Positions 17,696 through 25,642 of a DNA stretch of 64,000 nt are shown here, piece after piece. The notes beneath the pieces are model-generated. The model searched no databases. It was not told where the DNA came from and saw only the letters and a list, made by a program, of their open reading frames with translations. Numbering within the stretch: position 1 is the first letter of the stretch; each line of letters starts with the position of its first letter. This DNA is from an uncultured Bacteroidota bacterium (GTDB taxonomy: Bacteria > Bacteroidota > Bacteroidia > Chitinophagales > Chitinophagaceae): NCBI GenBank assembly GCA_937928385.1, contig CALEZD010000001.1, forward strand, positions 1-64,000, read 5' to 3'. A program made the translations under genes and the position numbers.

Positions 17696-18610
17696 TTATG
17701 GGTTTCGGCCTGTGATATAAGTTGTTTGGGGATACCCTTTTGAGCCATAATCAATATGCTGTATGAACATTGTGTCAACAACGTGGTCGTAATAAATGAT
17801 ACCTGGCCCTTTATAAACGAGTACATTACCCTTTGACATTTCCTGCTTGTAGTAGTATCTACCTCTGAAATACGTTGAACCCTCCGGTATATCAATCGTT
17901 ATTTTATCAAACTGTAGTAATGTTAAATCATAACCAGGCAGGTTATAAATGCTATCAGGTTTATTGCCTGACTGATAAACTTTCCGTACGCTCATACGGC
18001 ATGTTCTTGTACCCGCCAGTTTATATGTATAAACAGGGTCTTTTATGATATCAATATAGCTGTCAGGAGAGCCTTTAAAATTAATCGTATCATTTACATT
18101 TAGCGTGATGTTATACCTGCCGTCTTTTGTATAAGCATGGTATGGGTTAGATAATGAAGAAGTTGTACCATCACCAAAATTCCAATGAAATTTTACAGCA
18201 TTTATTGATAACGGAATGTCCGGGTAAAAACTAATACTGTCTCCCGGCAGCCGGTTGAAACCATTAAAACTAAATATTGGAGGAATATCTACAAGTACGT
18301 CCTTTCTACTGTCAAGTTCAATGTCTTCGGCCGTTATTACCGTAAGAGATACTTTGTAGATGCCCTTATTCGAGTAAACATGCACGGGCTCTGCTACCGA
18401 ACCGGTGGTACCATCACCAAAATCCCAGTAATAGGTTTTGGCATTGGTAACTGAAGGGGTAAAACGAATACCGGTATTGACTTTTGGATTTTCCGTCCAT
18501 GTGAAATCTATTCCTCCGGTACCATTTTCAGGTATAGCATTTTGCTGTTCTTTTTTGCATGCCGTAGGTAACAGGCAGACCAACAGAAGCATAGGTAGTA
18601 ACAAACGCAT
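17696..18610 (-). CDS. PKD domain-containing lipoprotein
   Basis: A 304-aa protein. The ATG at 18610 (MRLLLPMLLLVCLLPTACKK) gives a clean lipoprotein signal with lipobox PTAC; the ORF from 18640 adds ten residues. Two PKD domains follow, each with the hallmark W-x-F-G-D-G-T: YYWDFGDGTTG near residue 60 and FHWNFGDGTTSS near 145. The C-terminal ~120 residues are beta-rich and unassigned (YKLAGTRTCRMSV, STYFRGRYYYKQEM). Likely a surface or outer-membrane-anchored protein binding glycans or proteins. Confidence 0.85.
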   Translation of the reverse strand: MRLLLPMLLLVCLLPTACKKEQQNAIPENGTGGIDFTWTENPKVNTGIRFTPSVTNAKTYYWDFGDGTTGSVAEPVHVYSNKGIYKVSLTVITAEDIELDSRKDVLVDIPPIFSFNGFNRLPGDSISFYPDIPLSINAVKFHWNFGDGTTSSLSNPYHAYTKDGRYNITLNVNDTINFKGSPDSYIDIIKDPVYTYKLAGTRTCRMSVRKVYQSGNKPDSIYNLPGYDLTLLQFDKITIDIPEGSTYFRGRYYYKQEMSKGNVLVYKGPGIIYYDHVVDTMFIQHIDYGSKGYPQTTYITGRNP

Positions 18611-18688
18611 AACAGGTAATTTTAGGTAACATGAAGACACAGTTATAAGACGATTTTACGTCATAAGATTGTATTGTTTGTTGTACGC

Positions 18689-19117
18689 TCACTCCCCCTC
18701 CAGCACAGGAGCGTCTTTCAGCAATTCGCCCAACCCGTCGGGCAGGAATGGCCTGCCACCGGTTGACTTAACACAGGTACCGGTGAACACCCCCGTAGTA
18801 TATTTCTTACTGTTCTTCAGTATATGCTGCACCAGGTGCAGTTTGGGTTGGTCGGTTGGGTCTTTATACAACTCGCAGGTAACTGTAAACTCATCGCCCC
18901 TCCGCAGCGAGCGGAAGAAACTGATGGTGTATTTAGACAGCACCATATTCACGCCCTGCTTTGCCTGCTCTTCCAGGTCGAAGCCCAGTGTATCTTTAAT
19001 AAAAGCATGCCTGCAGTCCTCCATATAAAACGGGTAGTACAGCCCGTCCATAATATCCTGTACATCTATATGTTCATCCTTTACGGTATATGTCTTATGG
19101 TAGCCTTGTAGTTCCAT
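18689..19117 (-). CDS. Hotdog-fold acyl-CoA thioesterase
   Basis: A 142-aa protein; the start at 19117 (MELQGYHKTYTV) is more plausible than the long upstream extension. It shows the 4-hydroxybenzoyl-CoA thioesterase pattern: H-I-D-V-Q-D-I-M-D-G-x-Y-Y-P near residues 13-26, where the usual catalytic Asp/Asn region lies, then a FIKDTLGFDLEE helix, ISFFRSLRRGDEFTV and QHILKNSKKYTTGVFTGTCV strands. Predicted to hydrolyse acyl-CoA. Its upstream region contains the dyad CCGGTTGCAAACCGG (19221-19235). Confidence 0.75.
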   Translation of the reverse strand: MELQGYHKTYTVKDEHIDVQDIMDGLYYPFYMEDCRHAFIKDTLGFDLEEQAKQGVNMVLSKYTISFFRSLRRGDEFTVTCELYKDPTDQPKLHLVQHILKNSKKYTTGVFTGTCVKSTGGRPFLPDGLGELLKDAPVLEGE

Positions 19118-19220
19118 TGTTCTGGCGTTTTTTGACAGGGGGTGAAAATACGGATTTCTGTGGGGAGGGGAAAAGTTCCTCCTGTTGCTGTACAATAGAT
19201 GTACTTCAGTCTTTCAAATA

Positions 19221-19235
19221 CCGGTTGCAAACCGG
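19221..19235. promoter_or_regulatory. Palindrome CCGGTT-GCA-AACCGG
   Basis: Perfect 6-bp arms around GCA, upstream of the thioesterase gene and downstream of the sensor kinase. The TTGCAAAC core resembles the dyads at 22310-22344 upstream of uvrA, so both could be sites for one DNA-binding protein. No supporting data. Confidence 0.35.
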
Positions 19236-19283
19236 GTGATTTAGCTTGACACGAATTCACTTCGGAAAATCCACGCCGTAGTC

Positions 19284-20876
19284 TTACCCGTTAAATGCGT
19301 CGCCTTCCATGCTGAAGGTGATGCGAAAAGTAGTACCTATACCTACTTCGCTTTCTACATTTATTTTGCCACCCAGGGTTTCTACCTGTGTTTTTACCAT
19401 AAACAATCCCAGGCCTTTACCCTCAACATTGTAATGAAACCGTTGGTATATGCCGAATATCTGCGACCCGGCCTTCGCAATATCTATACCTGACCCGTTA
19501 TCTCGGAACACAAGCACCAGGTTGCCGTCCTGTATGGCCGATGTAATATGTATTACAGGTTTTACACCCGGCCTGCTGTATTTAATACTATTCGAAATCA
19601 GGTTGAAGAAAATACTGTACCAATAGCTCTTCAAACTATAAAATTCATTAATTGCCGAAAAATCACTTATAATTTCTGCATCATCCTGGCTATACAGGTT
19701 AATGATACTCAGCTTAACATCCTGCAGCAGTTCTGAAAAAACGATACGGTCTTTACGTTCATTCACATGGTTTTTAACCTGTAGTACATAGTTCAGGTCT
19801 TTGATAACCATATCCAGTTTTCTTACTGAACCTGTGAGATGCTCCAGGATGAATTCCTTTTCACTTTCATCAGTACTTTCGTTTTCCAATAGCTCTGCCA
19901 GCCCCAGTATATTAGCTACCGGGGAGCGTAAATTGTGCGACACCATGTAGGAAAACTGTTCCAGGTCTTTATTTCTTTGCAACAGATCTTCAGTTATTTT
20001 TTCCTTTTGCAGTTCTTCTTCTTTCTTCCTGGTAATATCCAGCCCAAAGCAAGACAGGCCGATAATCTCCCCATTTTCTACGATGGGATATATAGAAAAA
20101 CCGATACAACTATAAAAATCTCCAATACGAAATTCTTTCTCAAACTTCAGCAGTTCACCTTTCAGTGCCCGTTCATATATGCCTTGCCAGAAGTTCATCT
20201 CATCAGGTTCCAACCATTTCAGAAAATCATACACCTTATCGCCTCTATTTATATCTATACCGTATGCTGCCTTCAAGCTGTTTTTCAGTTGCTGATTGAA
20301 GGTGATATAACGAAAATCCCTGTCCAGGGAATATATCGTAGCATCTGTATTTTCTAATACCGCCTGCAGGTTCAATTCAGAGTTGCGCAATGCGGCTTCT
20401 GCGGCTACCCTTTCTGTAATGTCGATATGGGAGCACACTATCTTATCATTCTCGGTACCAAAACGTGCCACCCTTAATAAAAACCAGCGTTTTTCTGTGG
20501 GTGAGTGGCATGGATATTCTACCTCATAAGTACATCTTTCATCATTAAGTACAGACTTCATCCCTGCTATCAGCCCTGTTGACAATTCTTCGCCATACAA
20601 AGCAGCGCGTTCGCATACTTCAAAGTAATTGCTGCCTACAGACACACCTTCCCTGGTTGCAGCGCCATTCTGCATAGCAAAGTCATCCCAGGCTTTATTT
20701 ACAGCAATTATCACCCCATCTTTATTCACCACAGCAATGTGCGAGCCTATAGAAGCTAATATCCCTTTATTAAAAGCTTCGCTCTGCAGCAGTTGCTCTT
20801 CAATTTTCTTACGCTCTGTTATATCCTGGCAGGTACCTACCGCCTGCACCGCCTTTCCTGCATTATCAAAAAACAC
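19284..20876 (-). CDS. PAS sensor histidine kinase, C-terminal part of an interrupted gene
   Basis: A 530-aa open frame beginning right after an in-frame TAG (20880-20882) and in the same frame as the upstream 412-aa ORF. It starts in the middle of a PAS/PAC domain (FFDNAGKAVQAVGT, CQDITERK). Two more PAS domains follow (about 37-160 and 165-285), then a HisKA domain with H-box SHNLRSPVANI (His about 314) and a HATPase_c domain with N-box NSIKYS, FRDNGSGID and GKGLGLFMVK. The catalytic parts are intact, so a separately initiated product could still be an enzyme, but the GTG at 20876 is only a nominal start. No receiver domain and no adjacent response regulator. Confidence 0.75.
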   Translation of the reverse strand: MFFDNAGKAVQAVGTCQDITERKKIEEQLLQSEAFNKGILASIGSHIAVVNKDGVIIAVNKAWDDFAMQNGAATREGVSVGSNYFEVCERAALYGEELSTGLIAGMKSVLNDERCTYEVEYPCHSPTEKRWFLLRVARFGTENDKIVCSHIDITERVAAEAALRNSELNLQAVLENTDATIYSLDRDFRYITFNQQLKNSLKAAYGIDINRGDKVYDFLKWLEPDEMNFWQGIYERALKGELLKFEKEFRIGDFYSCIGFSIYPIVENGEIIGLSCFGLDITRKKEEELQKEKITEDLLQRNKDLEQFSYMVSHNLRSPVANILGLAELLENESTDESEKEFILEHLTGSVRKLDMVIKDLNYVLQVKNHVNERKDRIVFSELLQDVKLSIINLYSQDDAEIISDFSAINEFYSLKSYWYSIFFNLISNSIKYSRPGVKPVIHITSAIQDGNLVLVFRDNGSGIDIAKAGSQIFGIYQRFHYNVEGKGLGLFMVKTQVETLGGKINVESEVGIGTTFRITFSMEGDAFNG

Positions 20877-20879
20877 CTG

Positions 20880-22118
20880 CTAATGTTCTACCACTACTCT
20901 TACATTACCCTTTCCTGTTACAATGCGGTGCTCCAGCGCATTGGGCGTACCAATATGCAGCGACTCATTAAAGGCCCTCTCTACCTTATCCCTGTCATCC
21001 GGGTGTACATACTGCATAAAGCTTGCATGCAGCCCATCAAAACCATCTGTGTCCGTCTCAAAAATCCGATAGGTTTCTTCAGACCAGATAACGGTTAAAT
21101 CATCCAGGTTGGTCTGCCAGCTACCTGTGCGTGCTATAGCCTGGGCCTCCCTTAGCCTTGCTTCACTGTTTTTCAGCTGCTGTTCAATGATCAGCCGCTG
21201 GCGCTCTTTTTCAAAAACGTCCAGCGCAAAAGACATGTCGCCTGTGGCTTCTGTCAGCAGTGCTACAATATCTTCAGTAAAAAAATCCAATTCGCTTGCA
21301 TGTACCGTAAAAGAGCCTGTTACTTCACCTTGCTTCTTTAGCGGTAATACCATGCATGATATAGATCCTCTTGAGGCAGCATATTCATGCATGTTCATCA
21401 AGTCCTTATCTTCAGCTATGTTATTGCATATATAATACGTGCCGCTTTGCAGCACCCTGCTCTGAAGGCCATCTTTGGTATAGGAATAATCACGGAACAG
21501 CTCAAAATCCTCCTCAGGCAACCCTGCAGCAGCTGCTATATTTATTGTATGCTCTTTTGCAGGATTAATTATGCCAACCATAGCTGCATTAAACTTGCCG
21601 TACTCTACTGCTATTTTGCAGGCTTCGGTAAACAGCTCCTCCTCCGTTTTCGCCCTTACAATCATTTGGTTGATCTGGCTGATGAATAGATACATGCGAT
21701 TGGCATGTTCCAGTTTTTCATGGGCCTGGTGGATATCTGTAACGTCATGAAACACATCAATAAAACCATTGATTTCCGGATCGTGCAGCATATTGGTTAG
21801 CGTAGCATCTACCCAGCGCCAGCTACCATCCTTGTGCCTCATCCGGCCGGTATGGCCTTTTATGGCCACACCGGGATGGCTCAATGCCTCCTGCATTACT
21901 TTGCTTACGGGTAAGATGTCGTCCGGGTGCAACAAGGAAAGTACATCTTGCTGCATGGCTTCTTCCCTGGTATATCCCAATATGGCTTCTACCGAACGGG
22001 AAACATACTTCGGCTTGCCCTCAGCAGATAGAATGACGATACCATCATTACAATAGTCTATAATCGATTGAAACGCTGATATATTAGTATTAGCACCCTT
22101 CTCTTCTCTACTCTCCAT
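20880..22118 (-). CDS. PAS/GAF sensor kinase, N-terminal part, truncated by in-frame TAG
   Basis: A 412-aa frame from the ATG at 22118. It has a PAS domain (about 14-135, with LGYTREEAM, HPDDILPV and FHDVTDI), a GAF domain (about 150-310, with a TEEELFTEACKIAVE start and a CMVLPLKKQGEVTGS core) and the first part of a second PAS domain ending VVVEH. The next codon is TAG, after which the same PAS domain continues without a gap in the downstream ORF. Joined, the protein would be 944 aa: PAS-GAF-PAS-PAS-PAS-HisKA-HATPase. It has no transmembrane segments, so a cytoplasmic sensor. Best read as one gene carrying a single nonsense mutation, or a base-calling error. Confidence 0.75.
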   Translation of the reverse strand: MESREEKGANTNISAFQSIIDYCNDGIVILSAEGKPKYVSRSVEAILGYTREEAMQQDVLSLLHPDDILPVSKVMQEALSHPGVAIKGHTGRMRHKDGSWRWVDATLTNMLHDPEINGFIDVFHDVTDIHQAHEKLEHANRMYLFISQINQMIVRAKTEEELFTEACKIAVEYGKFNAAMVGIINPAKEHTINIAAAAGLPEEDFELFRDYSYTKDGLQSRVLQSGTYYICNNIAEDKDLMNMHEYAASRGSISCMVLPLKKQGEVTGSFTVHASELDFFTEDIVALLTEATGDMSFALDVFEKERQRLIIEQQLKNSEARLREAQAIARTGSWQTNLDDLTVIWSEETYRIFETDTDGFDGLHASFMQYVHPDDRDKVERAFNESLHIGTPNALEHRIVTGKGNVRVVVEH

Positions 22119-22385
22119 AAAAACTAAAAAATTGTGGGCGCACTAACAGGACTTCCGGCATATCAGCTACGCGTAAAATATTATTACAAATTTACTATAA
22201 AGTACAGAATAATATCTAAAAAAGAGATAATAATAGGAATTAATATTAAAACTAAATGAAGACATGTATCACTGGCTCGGATGGCCAGGACAATTGCTAT
22301 GGTTCATGCGGTTTGCAAACCTGCTACCGCCAGTTTGCAACTGGTGGCAATAAATAACACAAGTTTGCAATTGACCTATCAAAAA
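22119..22385. other. Intergenic region upstream of the uvrA promoter with three TTTGCAA dyads
   Basis: No gene seen. GTTTGCAA occurs three times, at 22311-22318, 22333-22340 and 22363-22370. The first is the centre of the perfect palindrome GGTTTGCAAACC (22310-22321), and the second of CCAGTT-TGC-AACTGG (22330-22344). They lie just upstream of the promoter at 22386-22417. A TAAATTTG -7-like element on the minus strand (22187-22194) could serve the sensor kinase. Confidence 0.5.
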
Positions 22386-22417
22386 TTTGACCAAACAAAC
22401 TATTTAACGTATATTTG
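22386..22417 (+). promoter_or_regulatory. Bacteroidota-type promoter (TTTG-N20-TATATTTG)
   Basis: TTTG at 22386-22389 and TATATTTG at 22410-22417 match the primary-sigma consensus of Bacteroidota (-33 TTTG, -7 TAnnTTTG) with a 20-bp spacer. Expected transcription start is about 22421-22424. It reads toward a terminator at 22504-22530 and then uvrA. Confidence 0.6.
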
Positions 22418-22420
22418 TTG

Positions 22421-22535
22421 TAATAAAATATACCACCCATGTACCCACCACCACGCATAGCCCGTAGCACCCCACAGCTACATAGCACAAAAAAATCACA
22501 ACTAAACGCCCCGCAACACGCGGGGCGTTTGTGTT
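22421..22535 (+). ncRNA. Candidate short RNA or terminated leader upstream of uvrA
   Basis: The interval between the promoter (22386-22417) and the intrinsic terminator would yield an RNA of roughly 110 nt. It contains a small GTAGC/GCTAC stem-loop (22464-22481) followed by the strong terminator hairpin. An ATG at 22439 opens a frame that runs through the terminator into uvrA, but its Pro/Arg/His-rich product does not look like UvrA or a known leader peptide. It could be an independent sRNA or an attenuated uvrA leader; position alone cannot tell. Inferred, with no RNA data. Confidence 0.4.
22504..22530 (+). terminator. Intrinsic terminator inside the uvrA leader region
   Basis: A perfect 11-bp GC-rich stem (AAACGCCCCGC and its complement) with the loop AACAC, followed by GTGTTATTTG. 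It stands 226 bp before the uvrA ATG, with no ordinary gene upstream on this strand. Confidence 0.75.
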
Positions 22536-22536
22536 A

Positions 22537-22724
22537 TTTGTTAACTCTGCAGCGCAACACGTTTTGGTTAACAAAAGTTAACAAATTAAACTGCAATGGG
22601 CAGATTATCAATGAATTGCGAAATGTAAATTGTAACCCCAGGTTACAGCAAAAAACAGCAGAGTTAACAAAATCAGCCTGTTACCTCCTCCCCCTCCGGG
22701 TACTCCTCCTAAAAACAGGAGGAG
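22537..22724. promoter_or_regulatory. Dyad-rich uvrA 5' region (GTTAAC sites and hairpins)
   Basis: A 14-bp inverted repeat TTTGTTAACTCTGC (22537-22550) / its complement (22658-22671) brackets 107 bp. GTTAAC occurs four times (22540, 22567, 22577, 22663). TGTAACC-CCA-GGTTACA lies at 22631-22647. A hairpin CTCCTCCT-AAAAAC-AGGAGGAG lies at 22703-22724, 32 bp before the start codon. A second TAAATTTG (22738-22745) has no good -33 partner. Could be operator sites, an RNA structure controlling uvrA, or a small inverted-repeat element. Confidence 0.4.
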
Positions 22725-22756
22725 AGTCTAAATACCTTAAATTTGCAAACATTATT

Positions 22757-25558
22757 ATGGCGACGAAGAAAGCAAAGAAGGAAGACAAAATTGAGCATAG
22801 TGCAGACGATGTAATATTCATAAAGGGTGCTAAAATGCACAACCTGAAGAACGTGGACGTGGCCATACCCCGCAACAAGCTGGTGGTGGTCACCGGCGTA
22901 TCGGGCAGCGGCAAGAGCAGCCTCACTATGGATACCCTCTTTGCCGAAGGGCAGCGCCGCTATGCCGAGAGCCTCAGCGCCTACGCCCGCCAGTTCCTCA
23001 TGCGCATGGACAAGCCCAATGTGGACTATATACACGGCATCTGCCCCGCTATAGCCATAGAGCAAAAGGTAACTACCCGCACCCCGCGCAGCACCGTCGG
23101 CAGCATGACCGAGATATACGATTACCTGCGCCTGCTCTTCGCCCGTGCGGGGCGCACCTACTCGCCCGTTAGCGGTGCGGAGGTAAAAAAAGACACCGTG
23201 ACCGATGTGGTGGACTTTATAAAAAACCTGCCCGAAGGCGTAAAGGTGCAGATTATCGTTCCGCTGGAAACGCACTATGGCCGCAGTATAGAGGAAGAAC
23301 TGAATATACTGATGCAAAAGGGTTTCACCCGTATATATGCTAAAGACGCGAGCAAACCCATACGTATAGAAGACCTGCTGAGCGGCGAAGAACAACTACC
23401 CGCACAACACAACTACCTGCTGATAGACCGTATCGTTACCAAAGAATTTGAAGAGGACGACATCCACCGCCTGGGCGATAGTATACAGACCGCCTTTTAC
23501 GAAAGCGAGGGCGAGTGTATGCTTGAGTTGGACGGCAGTGATATCAAGATATTCAACAACCGTTTTGAGGCCGATGGCATGAGCTTTGAAGAGCCCACGC
23601 CCAACCTGTTTTCGTTCAACAATCCCTACGGGGCCTGCCCGCATTGCGAGGGTTTCGGCCAGGTGCTGGGTATAGACGAAGACCTGGTGATACCCGACAA
23701 GAGCCTGAGCGTGTACGAGGGTGCGGTGGCCTGCTGGCGTGGCGAGAAGATGAGCGAATGGCAAAGCGCCTTTGTGCGTGCTGCCGCTAAGTACGACTTC
23801 CCCATACACAAGGCGGTGGCCGAGCTGAACAAAAAACAATATGACCTGCTGTGGGAAGGCAACGAGCAGGTGAGCGGTATCAGGGATTTCTTCACCATGG
23901 TAGAGCAGAACCTGTACAAGGTGCAATACCGCGTGATGCAGGCGCGTTACCGTGGCCGCACCACCTGCCCCACCTGCAAGGGCACCAGGCTGAGGAAGGA
24001 CGCGCAGTATGTAAAAATAAATAACACCACGATAACTGATTTGATGTTCCTGCCGGCCAGCGATTTGAACGACTGGTTCCAGAACCTGGACCTGAACGAA
24101 CATGACAATAAAATAGCGAACAGGATATTAATAGAAATTAACCAGCGGTTGCGGACATTGCTGGACGTGGGGCTGGGCTACCTGGCCCTGAGCCGCCTGG
24201 CCAATACCCTGAGCGGCGGCGAAAGCCAGCGCATACAGCTCACCAAGTTCCTGGGCAGCAACCTGACCGACTCGCTGTATATACTGGATGAGCCGAGTAT
24301 AGGTTTACACTCAAGAGATACCGAAAGGCTGATACTTGTACTGAAAAACCTCCGCGACCTGGGCAATACGGTAGTAGTGGTAGAGCACGACGAACTGATG
24401 ATGCGCGAGGCGGATTATATAATAGACATGGGGCCGCTGGCCAGTCACCTGGGTGGCGAGGTAGTGGCCGCCGGTCCGTACAAAGAAATTATAGCCAACG
24501 AACATAGTCTGACAGGTAAATACCTCAGCGGGCAGATGCAGATAGAAGTACCGGCCATCAGGCGCAAACCTAAGGGCCACATCAGGCTGGAAGGCTGCCG
24601 CCAGCACAACCTGAAGAATGTGGACGTAGATTTTCCGCTGAACGTGCTGTGCGTGGTAACAGGTGTGAGCGGCAGCGGTAAAACCACGTTGGTAAAGCAA
24701 ACCCTCTACCCCGCCCTGATGAAACACTTTGGCGAGGGCACAGACAGACCGGGCCTGCACAAATACCTGGGCGGAGACGTTGACAACATCACCCATGTAG
24801 AAATGGTAGACCAAAACCCCATTGGCAAATCATCGCGCAGCAACCCCGTCACCTACATCAAGGCCTGGGACGAAATGCGCAAGCTGTTTACCTCTCAGCC
24901 ATTGGCCAAGATGCGTGGCTTTAAAGAGAAGCATTTTTCTTTCAATACCGATGGCGGCCGATGTGATACCTGCAAGGGTGATGGCGAGGTAGTGGTGGAA
25001 ATGCAGTTCCTGGCGGATGTACACCTGCTCTGCGAAAGCTGCAAGGGCAAACGTTTTAAAGACGAAGTGCTGGAAGTAACCTACCGCGAAAAGAGCGTAC
25101 ACGATGTGCTGGAAATGAGTGTGGATGAAGCACTGTTGTTCTTCGCCGGCGAAAAGAAAATACTGAAGGCACTGCAGCCACTCAGCGATGTAGGATTGGG
25201 TTATGTAAAACTGGGGCAAAGCAGCAATACATTGAGCGGCGGCGAGGCCCAGCGGGTAAAACTGGCATCCTTCTTAGGCAAGGGCAGCAGTAAGGATAAA
25301 ATCCTCTTTATCTTCGACGAGCCCACTACCGGCCTGCACTTCCACGACATCAAAAAACTGCTCACATCATTCGACGCGCTGATAGAACAGGGGCACAGCA
25401 TCATAGTAATAGAACACAATACGGATGTGATAAAAAGCGCCGACCATATTATAGACATCGGCGCCGAAGGTGGCGCCGCCGGCGGACAGGTACTATACTC
25501 CGGCCCGCCCAAAGGATTGAAAGAAGTAAAAGACAGCTATACGGGGCAGTACCTCTGA
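22757..25558 (+). CDS. uvrA: Excinuclease ABC subunit A (UvrA)
   Basis: A 933-aa DNA-damage sensor of nucleotide excision repair; it loads UvrB at lesions. The ATG at 22757 (MATKKAKKEDK) is chosen because the 106-residue upstream extension crosses a terminator and is unlike UvrA. Two ABC modules are present: Walker A GVSGSGKSSL, LSGGESQRIQL and LDEPSIGLHS in the first; GVSGSGKTTL, LSGGEAQRVKL and FDEPTTGLHF in the second. Zinc-binding CPHCEG, CPTCKG, CDTCKG and CESCKG pairs are all visible, with the RYAESLSAYARQFL signature segment near residue 70. GC content is clearly higher than in the leader. uvrB/uvrC are not in the window. Confidence 0.97.
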   Translation: MATKKAKKEDKIEHSADDVIFIKGAKMHNLKNVDVAIPRNKLVVVTGVSGSGKSSLTMDTLFAEGQRRYAESLSAYARQFLMRMDKPNVDYIHGICPAIAIEQKVTTRTPRSTVGSMTEIYDYLRLLFARAGRTYSPVSGAEVKKDTVTDVVDFIKNLPEGVKVQIIVPLETHYGRSIEEELNILMQKGFTRIYAKDASKPIRIEDLLSGEEQLPAQHNYLLIDRIVTKEFEEDDIHRLGDSIQTAFYESEGECMLELDGSDIKIFNNRFEADGMSFEEPTPNLFSFNNPYGACPHCEGFGQVLGIDEDLVIPDKSLSVYEGAVACWRGEKMSEWQSAFVRAAAKYDFPIHKAVAELNKKQYDLLWEGNEQVSGIRDFFTMVEQNLYKVQYRVMQARYRGRTTCPTCKGTRLRKDAQYVKINNTTITDLMFLPASDLNDWFQNLDLNEHDNKIANRILIEINQRLRTLLDVGLGYLALSRLANTLSGGESQRIQLTKFLGSNLTDSLYILDEPSIGLHSRDTERLILVLKNLRDLGNTVVVVEHDELMMREADYIIDMGPLASHLGGEVVAAGPYKEIIANEHSLTGKYLSGQMQIEVPAIRRKPKGHIRLEGCRQHNLKNVDVDFPLNVLCVVTGVSGSGKTTLVKQTLYPALMKHFGEGTDRPGLHKYLGGDVDNITHVEMVDQNPIGKSSRSNPVTYIKAWDEMRKLFTSQPLAKMRGFKEKHFSFNTDGGRCDTCKGDGEVVVEMQFLADVHLLCESCKGKRFKDEVLEVTYREKSVHDVLEMSVDEALLFFAGEKKILKALQPLSDVGLGYVKLGQSSNTLSGGEAQRVKLASFLGKGSSKDKILFIFDEPTTGLHFHDIKKLLTSFDALIEQGHSIIVIEHNTDVIKSADHIIDIGAEGGAAGGQVLYSGPPKGLKEVKDSYTGQYL

Positions 25559-25642
25559 TAATTCAAAAGTCAAAATTCAAAAACTATTCTCTATCATCCA
25601 ACATCTACGAACCTATATCTAACATCTAAAATCCATGAACCA

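Noticed and set aside
20880..20882. TAG reassigned to an amino acid genome-wide
   Set aside because: carA, the SDR gene and the Usp gene all end properly at TAG, so it is a normal stop here.
23396..24103. 235-aa ORF opposite uvrA
   Set aside because: Antisense shadow of a gene with clear UvrA motifs; no recognisable domain.
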